From Haladaptatus sp. DYF46 (lineage in GTDB: Archaea > Halobacteriota > Halobacteria > Halobacteriales > Haladaptataceae): 64,000 bases of DNA. The stretch covers positions 620,001 to 684,000 of the forward strand of contig NZ_JAJFAY010000001.1 of the NCBI RefSeq assembly GCF_021083305.1, in the 5' to 3' direction. Of the stretch, positions 8,606-16,887 are shown piece after piece; positions within the stretch are counted from its first letter, which is position 1, and every line of letters begins with the position of its first letter. The notes under the pieces are model-generated. The model had not been told where the DNA came from, did no database searches, and saw nothing but the letters and a program-made list of their open reading frames with translations. A program made the position numbers and the translations under genes.

Positions 8606-10311
8606 GCCGGAGAGAAGCGGCGGACGACCCCGTCGAAAGCGTTTGTCCACGCTGTTCGGTGGGCTGCCGGCTTCGGTACAGCGAGCGACGCGACGGAGCG
8701 GTCGGGTGTGACGGCGCGCCCGTCAACACCGAGGGACGGCTCTGTCGAAACGGAATTCAGGCGTTCGACGGGTTGGACGCCGAAAATCGCCTGACCAAAC
8801 CGTTGATTCGAGAGGACGGCGACCTCGTGGCCGCGACGTGGGACGAAGCGTTCTCCCGCATCGACGACGAGTTCGAGCGAATCCTCGACCGACACGGATC
8901 GGACGCGCTCTCGTTTCTCGGCGCGCCGCGCTGTACCAACGAGGAGAACTACCTCCTCCAGAAACTCGCGCGCGTCCTCGGAACGAACAACGTCGATAAC
9001 CGCGCCCGGATCTGTCACGGGTCGGTCGTCAGGGCGATGGTCGAGCGCTTGGGTTCGCCGGGGATGACGAACACGCTTTCCGACCTTCCCGAGGCGGACG
9101 CCTTCTTCGTCGTCGGTGCAGACCCGGCCAAACGCCAGCCCATCGCCTTCAACTCGTACGTTCGCCCGGCGGTCAACGACGGCGCGACGCTGATTCAGAT
9201 CGATCCGGGGGAGAACGAGACCACGCGACTCGCCGACGTCCACGTCGCGCCGAACCCCGGCACCGACGCGCTGTTCGTGAGGGCCGTCGTCGCCGAACTC
9301 CTCGACATGGAACTGATCGACGGGACGTTCGTGGCCGAACGGACGGCGGATTTCGATGCGTTCGCGGAATCGCTCGAAGGCCTTTCCGCCGAGGCGTGTG
9401 CCGACCGAACCGGCGTCGATGCCGAAACGGTTCGCGGCGTCGCCGAAGCGTTCGGCCGCGCCGACCGCGCCGCCATCATCGCCGGGACGGGGGCCGAGGA
9501 GGACGACCATCGGGGAACAGCGACGGCGGACGCGCTCATCGACCTCCTCCTCGTGACGGGGAACATCGGCAAACGGGGAACCGGGATGAACCTCCTCCGC
9601 GGCCTCACCAACGAACAGGGGGCGAACGACGTCGGCTGTCGTCCGTCGACGCTTCCGGGCTTTCGTCCCGTTTCGGACCCCGACGCGCGCGCAACCGTCG
9701 CCGAGGAGTGGGGAATCGACCCACCATCGAGCCCCGGCCTCTCGGAACTCGACGCAGTTCGCGCGTTCGGCGACTCGATTCACGGCGCGTACGTCATCGG
9801 CGAGAACCCCGCCGTGAGCAAGCGGGAGACGCAGGCCGTCGCCCGGTCGCTCGAAGCGCTCGACTTCCTGCTCGTTCAGGAGGCGTTCCCGACCGAAACG
9901 GTCGAACACGCCGACGTGGTGCTTCCCGTGAGCCTGTGGGCCGAAAAGAACGGCACGGTGACGAACCTCGACCGGCAGGTCCAGCGAATGCGTCCGATAA
10001 CGACGCCGCCGGACGGGGTCCGACACGACCACGATATCCTCGTGGAAATCGGTCGCCGCCTCACCGACGCTCGATTCGAGTACGACCGGCCGAGCGACGT
10101 CTTCGACGAACTCACGCGCGTCAACCCGCTGTACGCGGGGATGTCGTACGACGGAATCGGCCACGGCAGTCAGCGCTGGCCGTTTCCCGCGGGTGCGGAG
10201 AAGGGAACCGAAATTCTGCACACGGAGCGGTTTCGAACCGGTCGGAAACGAACCGCGTTCGAACCGGTCGATGGCTTTTGGCGGCGTGAACGGTCGCCCG
10301 AGGCCGAGTGA
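8602..10311 (+). CDS. Second molybdopterin oxidoreductase, formate dehydrogenase alpha-like, short C-terminus
   Basis: 569 residues with the same N-terminal 4Fe-4S motif (Cys15, Cys18, Cys22, Cys48) and the Cys138-His139 active-site pair in ARICHGS, followed by the body of the catalytic domain (GANDVGCRPSTLPGF and HGAYVIGENPAVS match the upstream paralogue). It ends shortly after the ITTPPDGVRHDHDILVEIGR region. It therefore lacks the roughly 150-residue C-terminal domain that closes over one pterin in the full-length enzyme. It may be a shortened enzyme, a partner subunit or a cofactor-insertion factor. It overlaps the preceding gene by four bases and ends the operon. Confidence 0.82.
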   Translation: MSRREAADDPVESVCPRCSVGCRLRYSERRDGAVGCDGAPVNTEGRLCRNGIQAFDGLDAENRLTKPLIREDGDLVAATWDEAFSRIDDEFERILDRHGSDALSFLGAPRCTNEENYLLQKLARVLGTNNVDNRARICHGSVVRAMVERLGSPGMTNTLSDLPEADAFFVVGADPAKRQPIAFNSYVRPAVNDGATLIQIDPGENETTRLADVHVAPNPGTDALFVRAVVAELLDMELIDGTFVAERTADFDAFAESLEGLSAEACADRTGVDAETVRGVAEAFGRADRAAIIAGTGAEEDDHRGTATADALIDLLLVTGNIGKRGTGMNLLRGLTNEQGANDVGCRPSTLPGFRPVSDPDARATVAEEWGIDPPSSPGLSELDAVRAFGDSIHGAYVIGENPAVSKRETQAVARSLEALDFLLVQEAFPTETVEHADVVLPVSLWAEKNGTVTNLDRQVQRMRPITTPPDGVRHDHDILVEIGRRLTDARFEYDRPSDVFDELTRVNPLYAGMSYDGIGHGSQRWPFPAGAEKGTEILHTERFRTGRKRTAFEPVDGFWRRERSPEAE

Positions 10312-10419
10312 TGGCAGTTGCGGAGTGGACCACCAAGTGATCGGCCTATCGTTTCCGACTCGTCCGATTCTATTTCAAACCGACTTATATGAGATAACGA
10401 ATGGGCGGTCGTTACGCTC

Positions 10420-10740
10420 TCAGGACAGATATCGCCGACCGCTCGATAGGACGAATCCGAGCATCGATAGCCACCAGATTACGACACCGACGGTGCGGAG
10501 AGCGCCGAGGCTCGCAACACCGTTGAACAGTAGTGTTGCGAAGTCGTCCGACAGAAGCAGGGAGACGGCAATAAAGGCAAAAATAGCAGTGATGAAAACC
10601 ACCCTGTCTTTGTCTTTCGGTTCGTACCGCAACAGCGTGTATCCGGTGATTGAACTACTGAACACAGCAAAAACGATCCAACCGACCGTCGAAGTACCCC
10701 ATTCCATAATCGTTGCTTTTTCAATCAGGTATTCTATCAT
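10420..10740 (-). CDS. Small multi-pass membrane protein, unknown function
   Basis: About 106 residues from ATG 10740, with four hydrophobic segments (WIVFAVFSSSITGYTLL, VVFITAIFAFIAVSLLL, LLFNGVASLGALRTVGVVIW, WLSMLGFVLS). The stretch is more AT-rich than the flanking genes, which may point to horizontal origin. It stands alone between the formate dehydrogenase operon, on the other strand, and the GNAT gene. An in-frame extension to 10773 would need a TTG start and is less likely. No family recognised. Confidence 0.55.
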   Translation of the reverse strand: MIEYLIEKATIMEWGTSTVGWIVFAVFSSSITGYTLLRYEPKDKDRVVFITAIFAFIAVSLLLSDDFATLLFNGVASLGALRTVGVVIWWLSMLGFVLSSGRRYLS

Positions 10741-10830
10741 TTTAAAACTGCCGCGCGATATCAGTGCAATCAAATTCGTTTGTGACTCGCCTCAGATAAG
10801 ACAGCAATAAACGCCGACGACAAATTCGTC

Positions 10831-11391
10831 TTATGCGCGTTCTTCCGTTCGCCACTCCTCGCGGAGCAGGCCGTACTGAACGATGCCGCGGTGTTTCCCA
10901 TCGATGAACATGAACTTGCGTCGGCGGCCTTCCTCGGTAAAACCGAGCGATTCCAGTAAGCCGCGGGACGCGTCGTTGAACGCGAAGGCTCCGGCACCGA
11001 TGGCCGGGGCGTCGTACGTCCGAAACGCGTAGTCGATGACCAGCGAGACGGCCGCTTTGCCGTAGCCGTTTCCGTGTTCCTCGGGAATCAGCCAGTAGAC
11101 GAGTTCGGGACGCTTCCACGCCGCGTCCTCCACGCTGACGCACCCGATTCGCCGCACGTCTTCCTCCTCCGGGGAACCCGGACCGGCATCGTCCCCGTCG
11201 AGGCAGACGAGAAAGCGGTCCGCGTTTTCCTCTTTCAGATATTCCTCGACGTCCCTACGGGTCCTGAGTGGTTTTCCCATCGGGTAGCGGATTTCCGGGT
11301 TCGTCGCCTCGCGCTGGACGAACGAGACGTCTTCCTCTTCCACAGTCCTGAGCGTGATTCGTTCGTCGCCGTCGATGCGTGCGCCGGGCAT
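10831..11391 (-). CDS. GNAT-family N-acetyltransferase (RimJ/RimL-like)
   Basis: 186 residues with the GNAT fold: N-terminal ITLRTVEEEDVSFVQR, central ELVYWLIPEEHGNGYGKAAV containing the acetyl-CoA pyrophosphate loop (HGNGYG), and AFAFNDASRGLLESLGFTEE, the usual motif B. It would transfer an acetyl group from acetyl-CoA to a protein N-terminus or small amine; the substrate is unknown. It is divergent from the sulfate-exporter-like gene with an operator-like palindrome between them. Confidence 0.82.
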   Translation of the reverse strand: MPGARIDGDERITLRTVEEEDVSFVQREATNPEIRYPMGKPLRTRRDVEEYLKEENADRFLVCLDGDDAGPGSPEEEDVRRIGCVSVEDAAWKRPELVYWLIPEEHGNGYGKAAVSLVIDYAFRTYDAPAIGAGAFAFNDASRGLLESLGFTEEGRRRKFMFIDGKHRGIVQYGLLREEWRTEERA

Positions 11392-11514
11392 TGGACCACT
11401 GTTTCGGAAGCCCCGTAATATGTTTTCCGTGATGAATTTTCGCGGCGGACGAATCCGGACGGCCGACGTTCGCCGCTCGTCCGTTCCGAAATAGCGGACG
11501 ATTTTCGCTCCTGA

Positions 11515-11547
11515 AGTTGTCGTACGCTAAAGTTGTCGTACGACAAC
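11515..11547. promoter_or_regulatory. Operator-like palindrome with preceding direct half-repeat
   Basis: GTTGTCGTACGACAAC at 11532-11547 is a perfect 16-bp palindrome. An identical half, AGTTGTCGTACG, occurs at 11515-11526 and again at 11531-11542, separated by CTAA. The site lies in the divergent region between the GNAT gene and the YeiH-type exporter. This is the pattern expected of a dimeric repressor site with a second half-site. The regulator is unknown. Confidence 0.6.
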
Positions 11548-11586
11548 CGAATTCGTATCTCGGTTCCGACCGGAGTATCGACCACA

Positions 11587-11718
11587 GTGAGCGAAACCGT
11601 TCCTCCCTCCGAAGCCATGCTGCGATGGTGGACGAACCTCGAAAACGACTGGCAGGCGGTCTGTCTCGGACTGTTACTCCTGCTCGCCGTCTCGCTCGGC
11701 GTCTCGATTCCGTGGTGA
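11587..11718 (+). CDS. 43-aa membrane peptide coupled to the YeiH-type exporter
   Basis: From GTG 11587 the peptide reads VSETVPPSEAMLRWWTNL then ENDWQAVCLGLLLLLAVSLG, one membrane helix. The ENDWQAVCLGLLLLL stretch resembles the N-terminal helix of longer Cons_hypoth698/YeiH proteins. Its TGA overlaps a GTG of the downstream frame. It may be a separate small subunit or the detached N-terminus of the transporter produced by an indel. Confidence 0.45.
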   Translation: MSETVPPSEAMLRWWTNLENDWQAVCLGLLLLLAVSLGVSIPW

Positions 11719-11720
11719 CG

Positions 11721-12767
11721 ATGCGACGGACGCTCGTTCCGGGACTCGCGGTCCTCCTCGGGGTTGGCCTCCTCGCTCGACTCGTCGCGTCGACCGCGGG
11801 ACTCAACTACCTCATCGTGACGATACTCCTCGGGTTGCTCATCGGGAACGCCTACGGGGTTCCGGACTGGGCGCGTCCCGGCGTCGAGACCCACAAGGTC
11901 TGGCTCGAAGCCGGAATCGTCGTCATGGGCGCGAGCGTCGCCTTGGACCGCGTTATCGCCGCCGGGCCGACGATCCTGCTCCTCGTCGTCGCGACGGTCA
12001 CGATGACGATTCTGGTGGTCGAACTCCTCGCTCGTGTCGTCTTCTCGATCCACGAGGAGACCGGGTCCCTGTTGGCCGCCGGGTCGGGTATCTGTGGCGT
12101 GTCCGCCGTCGTCGCCATCGCCGAGAGCATCGACGTGGACGAGACGCACGTCGCGTACGCCGCGGCGACGGTCCTTCTCTTCGACTCGACCACCCTCTTC
12201 GTCTACCCGCTCGTGGGTCACGCGTTGGGACTTTCGAACACCGTCTTCGGGATTTGGGCCGGACTGACCATGTTCAGCACCGGACCCGTGACCGCCGCCG
12301 GGTTCACGTTCTCCAAGACCGCCGGGGAGTGGGCACTTCTCGTGAAGCTCACCCGAAACTCGATGATCGGACTCGCCGCCATCGCCTACGCCGTGTACTA
12401 CGCCCGCCGTTCCGGCGAACCGCCACGAAACGCTGGAGCCGACAAAATCGTCGAAACCGACGGAGGCGATGGAACCACTACGGAAGCGCCCGGCGATTGG
12501 CGGTTCCTCTGGAGCACGTTTCCGAAGTTCGTTCTCGGATTTCTGGCCGTCCTCCTCGTCGCCAACCTCGGCCTCCTCTCGGAGGCACAGAGAATCTCCC
12601 TGTCGAACGCCTCCGACTGGGCGTTCCTCCTCGCGTTCGCCGGGTTGGGTCTGGAGACGCGACTCGACGAACTCCGTTCGACGGGATACAAACCGATCCT
12701 CGTCGTCCTCCTCGCCCTCCTCGTCGTGGCCACGACGATGCTGGTGGTCGTACAGGCGCTGTTCTGA
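11721..12767 (+). CDS. YeiH-family putative sulfate exporter
   Basis: 348 residues from ATG 11721 (GTG 11715 is an alternative). About nine transmembrane helices are present, with family landmarks LNYLIVTILLGLLIGNAYGV, EAGIVVMGASVALDRV, LLAAGSGICGVSAVVAIAES and SNTVFGIWAGLTMFSTGPV. The Cons_hypoth698/YeiH family is annotated as putative sulfate exporters, with limited experimental support. Position beside a rhodanese and its regulator suggests a role in sulfur or sulfite handling. Expression is probably controlled through the palindrome about 180 bases upstream. Confidence 0.85.
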   Translation: MRRTLVPGLAVLLGVGLLARLVASTAGLNYLIVTILLGLLIGNAYGVPDWARPGVETHKVWLEAGIVVMGASVALDRVIAAGPTILLLVVATVTMTILVVELLARVVFSIHEETGSLLAAGSGICGVSAVVAIAESIDVDETHVAYAAATVLLFDSTTLFVYPLVGHALGLSNTVFGIWAGLTMFSTGPVTAAGFTFSKTAGEWALLVKLTRNSMIGLAAIAYAVYYARRSGEPPRNAGADKIVETDGGDGTTTEAPGDWRFLWSTFPKFVLGFLAVLLVANLGLLSEAQRISLSNASDWAFLLAFAGLGLETRLDELRSTGYKPILVVLLALLVVATTMLVVVQALF

Positions 12768-12821
12768 ACCCGGCCTTCCAATGGCAGTCTTTTTGCCCGA
12801 GGGCCGACCTCATCGGGGTGA

Positions 12822-13559
12822 ATGCGGGAGTTCACGTTTGCCATCGAATACGAGGAGGGGGCGGACCCCATCACGGACGTCTTCATCGACCACCCGTCCG
12901 CCGTCGCCCACTCGCTCGATGGGTTCGTGACCGAAGACAGGTTCTGGCGAATCGAGCGCGTTTCCGGCCCCCAGTCCGCCCTCGACCGCATCGAGTCGGT
13001 CCGCTTCGACGATTCGTGTTGCGGCGAGTCGATAACCGGGCGAAACTGCGATGCCACCCGTTACCACGACGTCCTCGAACGGTCCTCGAACGAACTCGTC
13101 CTCTACACCTATCTGACGGACATTCGAGGCTGTGAATCGGTCCACACGCTCGCGGGAAAACACCTCCCGGCGGGGTTGATATTCGAAACCCGCCGTCGGG
13201 AATCCGCCCACTGGTGGCGCGTCCTGATGCGCTCGGACGAGCACGTCGGCGTGTTCTACGACGACCTCGGGGCGCGACTCGGGACCGGCCTCACGTTTCG
13301 GATGGGACACCTCCGCGACGCGAGCGGGTGGCGACAGGACTCGATAGCGACCGTCGCCATGCCGGAAGAACAGGAGGCGGCGCTCCGCGCGTCCATCGAA
13401 GCGGGCTACTACGAGACGCCGCGCGAAGCGACGCTGGACGAAATCGCCGCTGACCTCGACGTTCCGCGATCGACGCTCTCCTATCGGCTTCGACAGGCCG
13501 AGGCCCAACTCGCTCGCCGTTACGTCGGTGGAAACGAGGGCAACCGATGGCTCGAATGA
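12822..13559 (+). CDS. Bat-type HTH transcriptional regulator
   Basis: 245 residues. The C-terminal 60 residues (EEQEAALRASIEAGYYETPR, then DEIAADLDVPRSTLSYRLRQ) form the HTH-10 domain found in bacterio-opsin activator-like regulators of haloarchaea, which bind DNA near promoters. The N-terminal 170 residues are a divergent sensory region with several cysteines (DDSCCGES, RNCDATR, RGCES) that could bind metal or sense thiol/redox state. It sits between the sulfate-exporter-like gene and the rhodanese, both on the same strand, so it may control sulfur genes. Confidence 0.85.
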   Translation: MREFTFAIEYEEGADPITDVFIDHPSAVAHSLDGFVTEDRFWRIERVSGPQSALDRIESVRFDDSCCGESITGRNCDATRYHDVLERSSNELVLYTYLTDIRGCESVHTLAGKHLPAGLIFETRRRESAHWWRVLMRSDEHVGVFYDDLGARLGTGLTFRMGHLRDASGWRQDSIATVAMPEEQEAALRASIEAGYYETPREATLDEIAADLDVPRSTLSYRLRQAEAQLARRYVGGNEGNRWLE

Positions 13560-13610
13560 ACGGTCGGGGACGGCATGGGATTAATGCGGTTCCCACCACA
13601 ACGTAGCACG

Positions 13611-14486
13611 ATGACCAACGAAACCACCGACGCGCTGGTTTCCGTCGGCTGGGTGGTCGACCGGCTCGACGAGTTTCGACGCGACGACCCCTCGTTTCGG
13701 CTCTTGGAGGTCGATATCGACCCGAGCAACTACGACGACGGCCACGTTCCGGGTGCGACGAAAGTGGACTGGAAGACCGAACTACAGGACTCCACGACGT
13801 TCGACGTGCCGACGAAGGGAGACTTCGAGGCGTTGCTCGGCGGGCACGGCATCGACGAAGATACCACCGTCGTCCTCTACGGGGACATGATGAACTGGTT
13901 CGCCGCCTACGCCTATTGGCTTCTCACGTACTACGGGCACGACGACGTGCGATTGCTGAACGGGGGGCGCGAAAGCTGGTTGGGTCGCGACGTGCCTGTG
14001 ACGGACGAGGTACCGCAGTTCACGGACCGGTCGTACGACGCGGCGGAGCCTGACGCGAGCATCCGCGCCGACCAACCGGACGTGCTGGACGCGATACCGA
14101 AAGACGCAGCGCTCATCGACGTTCGAACGCCGGAGGAGTACCGCGGTGAAATCCTCGCGCCACCCGGATGGAACGAAGGGGTCCAACGCGGCGGCCACAT
14201 CCCCGGCGCGGTCAACATCCCGTGGAGCCAAGTCGTCGATGACGAGGGTCGTTTCAGATCCGAAGCTGAGCTCAGAACCATCTACGAGGGGGATGGCATC
14301 GACGGAACCGAGGAAGTGATCACCTACTGCCGTATCGGGGAGCGCTCCGCCCTGACGTGGTTCGTCCTCCACGAACTGCTCGGCTACGACGCCGTGCGCA
14401 ACTACTACGGGTCGTGGGTCGAGTGGGGCAACACGGTCGGTGCGCCGATAGAGAAGGGCCAACGAGCGGAAATTCGACAGCAATAG
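13611..14486 (+). CDS. Two-domain sulfurtransferase (rhodanese)
   Basis: 291 residues with tandem rhodanese domains. The N-terminal domain (residues 13-130, DGHVPGATKVDW, VVLYGDMMNWFAAY) lacks the catalytic cysteine. The C-terminal domain carries LIDVRTPEEYRGE and the active-site loop ITYCRIGERS with Cys240. It would transfer sulfane sulfur from thiosulfate or mercaptopyruvate to an acceptor. Start ATG 13611 is used; the longer frame to 13575 has no supporting signal. It is flanked on both sides by Bat-type regulator genes. Confidence 0.9.
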   Translation: MTNETTDALVSVGWVVDRLDEFRRDDPSFRLLEVDIDPSNYDDGHVPGATKVDWKTELQDSTTFDVPTKGDFEALLGGHGIDEDTTVVLYGDMMNWFAAYAYWLLTYYGHDDVRLLNGGRESWLGRDVPVTDEVPQFTDRSYDAAEPDASIRADQPDVLDAIPKDAALIDVRTPEEYRGEILAPPGWNEGVQRGGHIPGAVNIPWSQVVDDEGRFRSEAELRTIYEGDGIDGTEEVITYCRIGERSALTWFVLHELLGYDAVRNYYGSWVEWGNTVGAPIEKGQRAEIRQQ

Positions 14487-14562
14487 CTCCGGGAGAACCG
14501 TCGCTTTTCGCTCGAACATGTTCGTAGCCACATCGATATGCGTCGACAACGAAGGGGACGGC

Positions 14563-15215
14563 ATGCCGCGCGCGCGAGTGAAGTTCAAGCCGCCGACGAG
14601 CGTGCCCGGCGGACCGTTCAAACACTCGGTCGAACATCCGGAGGACGACCTTCGAATCCTCAGCGCGTATCCGGGGGAGGACGGGTTGGTCGTCGTGTTG
14701 GAGGCCACGACGACGGACCCGGAGAAAATCGTCCACCTCTTCGACGACGTTCCGGTCGAGATGTTCTCCGAGGTGATACACCGCGACGAACGCACCGTCC
14801 TGCTCCAGTTTCAGTTGCCGTTCGTTCCGTCGGCGTACCGCGCCGTCTTCGCTTCCAAGAACCTGCCGCAGTTCCCCTACGTCCTCGAAGACGGCTGGAT
14901 GGTCTGCGAACTCACGACCACACACGAGCGCCTCCCCGGTTCAAGGACGAACTCGAACGCAGCGGATTCACCTTCGTCGTCGACTGGATTCGGCAGTCGG
15001 CCGACCCCGAGGACCTTCTCACCGATCGCCAGCATCGCTTCATCACCCGAGCTATCGAGAAAGGGTACTACGACACGCCGAGGCGGTGTTCTCTCACGGA
15101 GTTGGCCGGCGAGTTGGACGTGAGCAAATCGACGCTGAGCGTCGTTCTCCACCGCGCCAAGGGAAACGGTGATAACGGAGTTCTTCGCCGAATCCGACTG
15201 ACTTCTCGCGTGTGA
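14563..15215 (+). pseudogene. Bat-type HTH regulator interrupted by a one-base frameshift
   Basis: The first part (MPRARVKFKPPTSVPGGPFK to ELTTTHERLP) is in one frame. The rest (RFKDELERSGFTFVVDWIRQ, DRQHRFITRAIEKGYYDTPR, LTELAGELDVSKSTLSVVLH) continues in another. Adding one C to the CCCC run at 14934-14937 restores a 217-residue protein with an intact HTH-10 domain. Either the gene is newly inactivated or the assembly lost one base. It follows the rhodanese gene by 76 bases and could be its second regulator. Confidence 0.75.
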
Positions 15216-15322
15216 GCGTACCGAATCAACCGACGAACTCCCCCGATTTCACACCATGATGAACATGTTCGAACGAATCTTGAGGGAAACGACCCGTTTG
15301 TTTACTCGATGGCTCGAACATC

Positions 15323-15491
15323 ATGCCCCATTCAGTCGAAGTTAAATGGCACCGAATGTGGTGGAACATCGGGAGAACAGTACGAACAGCAACCGCGGCG
15401 GGGACCACCTCGCTTCGTCGTCCTCGGCCTCGGTATCGCCCTCGGTATGGTCGCCTCGCGGAAGTTCGAATTCGGTTCCGAGGACGAGTAA
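15323..15491 (+). pseudogene. Possible small membrane protein split by a frameshift
   Basis: One frame starts MPHSVEVKWHRMWWNIGRTV and loses sense in a GCGGCGGGG stretch near 15393. The alternative frame continues PPRFVVLGLGIALGMVASRK then FEFGSEDE and stops at 15491. Together they would make a protein of about 55 residues with one helix. Residue composition favours this reading, but no homologue is recognised, so it is tentative. The rest of 15216-15822 holds no gene I can support; it becomes AT-rich after 15560. Confidence 0.3.
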
Positions 15492-15822
15492 GCACCTTTC
15501 ACGGGGACTGTTTTTGCGGAAAACACGGACGTGAGAATTCCCCACTGGGAACACCCGTTCGGAAAATAGACCTCCGGAATTGCGGAGATACCGCCGCAGT
15601 TCTATATAGCGAAATGGAATTCATAAATTCGAAACGGGACAACCCAAACAACATACATAACTGAAAAGCTACCATTATTGTCGCTCAATCCGGTCGGAAT
15701 ACCCGACCATCGAGACGACACCACGACAGGAGAGCGTAGTTCCAAGCTCCCGTGAGAAAACCGCCGTTCGAGAAGCGTTCCCGGCACAACCACCACCGCT
15801 TCCTGCCGGTAAACGCTTCAGT

Positions 15823-16887
15823 TCACAACAGCGAGTAGATGTTCTCCTCGTACACTTCCCGCACCCTGTCGCCCCAGTTGTGCGTGTAAGTGTCGATGAT
15901 GTCGCTCGCCACGTCGCCTCGGAGGTATTTCACGATACCGCGGTCCCCGGTCCGGTCGCGGAGGTGCGTCGTGAAGAAGTGCCGGAAATAGTGGGGTGTG
16001 ACGTTCTCCTCCGCGCCGCCGCCGGTTCGATACCATCCCGCGTCGCGAGCGTGGCGCTCGACCGCGTTTCGAATCATCTTCGGCGTAAGTCGTTGCCCCC
16101 AATCGCCGCTCGTGCTGACGAACAACGGTTCCGCGGGGGAAGGGGAATCCGGTCGAATCGCCAACCACCGAACGAGTACCCGTCGGAGTTCGTCGTCCAC
16201 CGGAACGACGGTGTCGCGCTTTCGCTTGTTCGAGGCGGTGCGTTCCTCGCCGTTTATGACCTGCCCACGAACCGCGTCGGTGGCGACGAAGATGGAATCC
16301 GGTCGGCCGTCGAGACGCGGGCGCGTTCCGAGGGTGTACGCCGACCGAACGTCCTCGTCGGCGAGGTTCACGTCCCGCAAATCGAGGTTGCTCACCTCGC
16401 CGACACGCATCCCCGTCTTCAACAGCGTGCAAACGACGGCGCGCTCCAGCGGGTGGGTGACTCCCCCGACGAACCCGCGCATGTCCTCGATGGAAATTTC
16501 GCGGCGGGTCGGGTCCTTGTCGACGGATTCGTGCATCTCCTCGACGACGAGCGCCATCGGGTTGGATTCGAACGCGCCGACCTGCGTCATGTACGCGTAA
16601 AATCGGTGGAGGTACGAGGCGTAGGTGGCGATCGTGCTCTCGGTGTTGTCGCCGCGAAGCGTGTGAATCCACGCCATGCAATCCCGTTGGGTCGCCTCTC
16701 CAGGCGTGACGCTTCGACCCGACGGGTTTCGATCGGGGTCGGAGAGGAACCCCTCGAACCGCCGCAGCACGCGTTCGTAGGCGCCGCGAGTGCGTTCGCT
16801 CTTCCCATGATAGAGCAGGTCCTGCAGGAAGTACCCCACCGGGTCGTCCGGGTTCGGATTGGCGGGGCTACTCGTCGCCATCGACAC
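15823..16887 (-). CDS. Tyrosine recombinase (XerC/D-like integrase)
   Basis: 354 residues from GTG 16887 (ATG 16881 is equally possible). The N-terminal SAM-like core-binding domain (about 15-120) contains ATQRDCMAWIHTLRGDN. The C-terminal catalytic domain contains Arg161 (TGMRVGEVSNL), a beta-hairpin lysine near 221-224, His299-x-x-Arg302 (PHYFRHFF) and nucleophile Tyr334 (IIDTYTH). The usual LGH histidine is replaced by RGD (Asp325). It performs site-specific DNA cleavage and joining. The start overlaps the 3' end of the upstream DUF5805-type gene, so the two form an operon. Flanks are AT-rich, but no phage genes are seen. Confidence 0.9.
   Translation of the reverse strand: MSMATSSPANPNPDDPVGYFLQDLLYHGKSERTRGAYERVLRRFEGFLSDPDRNPSGRSVTPGEATQRDCMAWIHTLRGDNTESTIATYASYLHRFYAYMTQVGAFESNPMALVVEEMHESVDKDPTRREISIEDMRGFVGGVTHPLERAVVCTLLKTGMRVGEVSNLDLRDVNLADEDVRSAYTLGTRPRLDGRPDSIFVATDAVRGQVINGEERTASNKRKRDTVVPVDDELRRVLVRWLAIRPDSPSPAEPLFVSTSGDWGQRLTPKMIRNAVERHARDAGWYRTGGGAEENVTPHYFRHFFTTHLRDRTGDRGIVKYLRGDVASDIIDTYTHNWGDRVREVYEENIYSLL

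Noticed and set aside
8602..10311. Apparent loss of an active-site cysteine in the second molybdopterin enzyme (DNR versus DNC in the paralogue)
   Set aside because: The active-site residue is the Cys directly before His (RICHGS), which is conserved; the changed Cys is not catalytic in this family.
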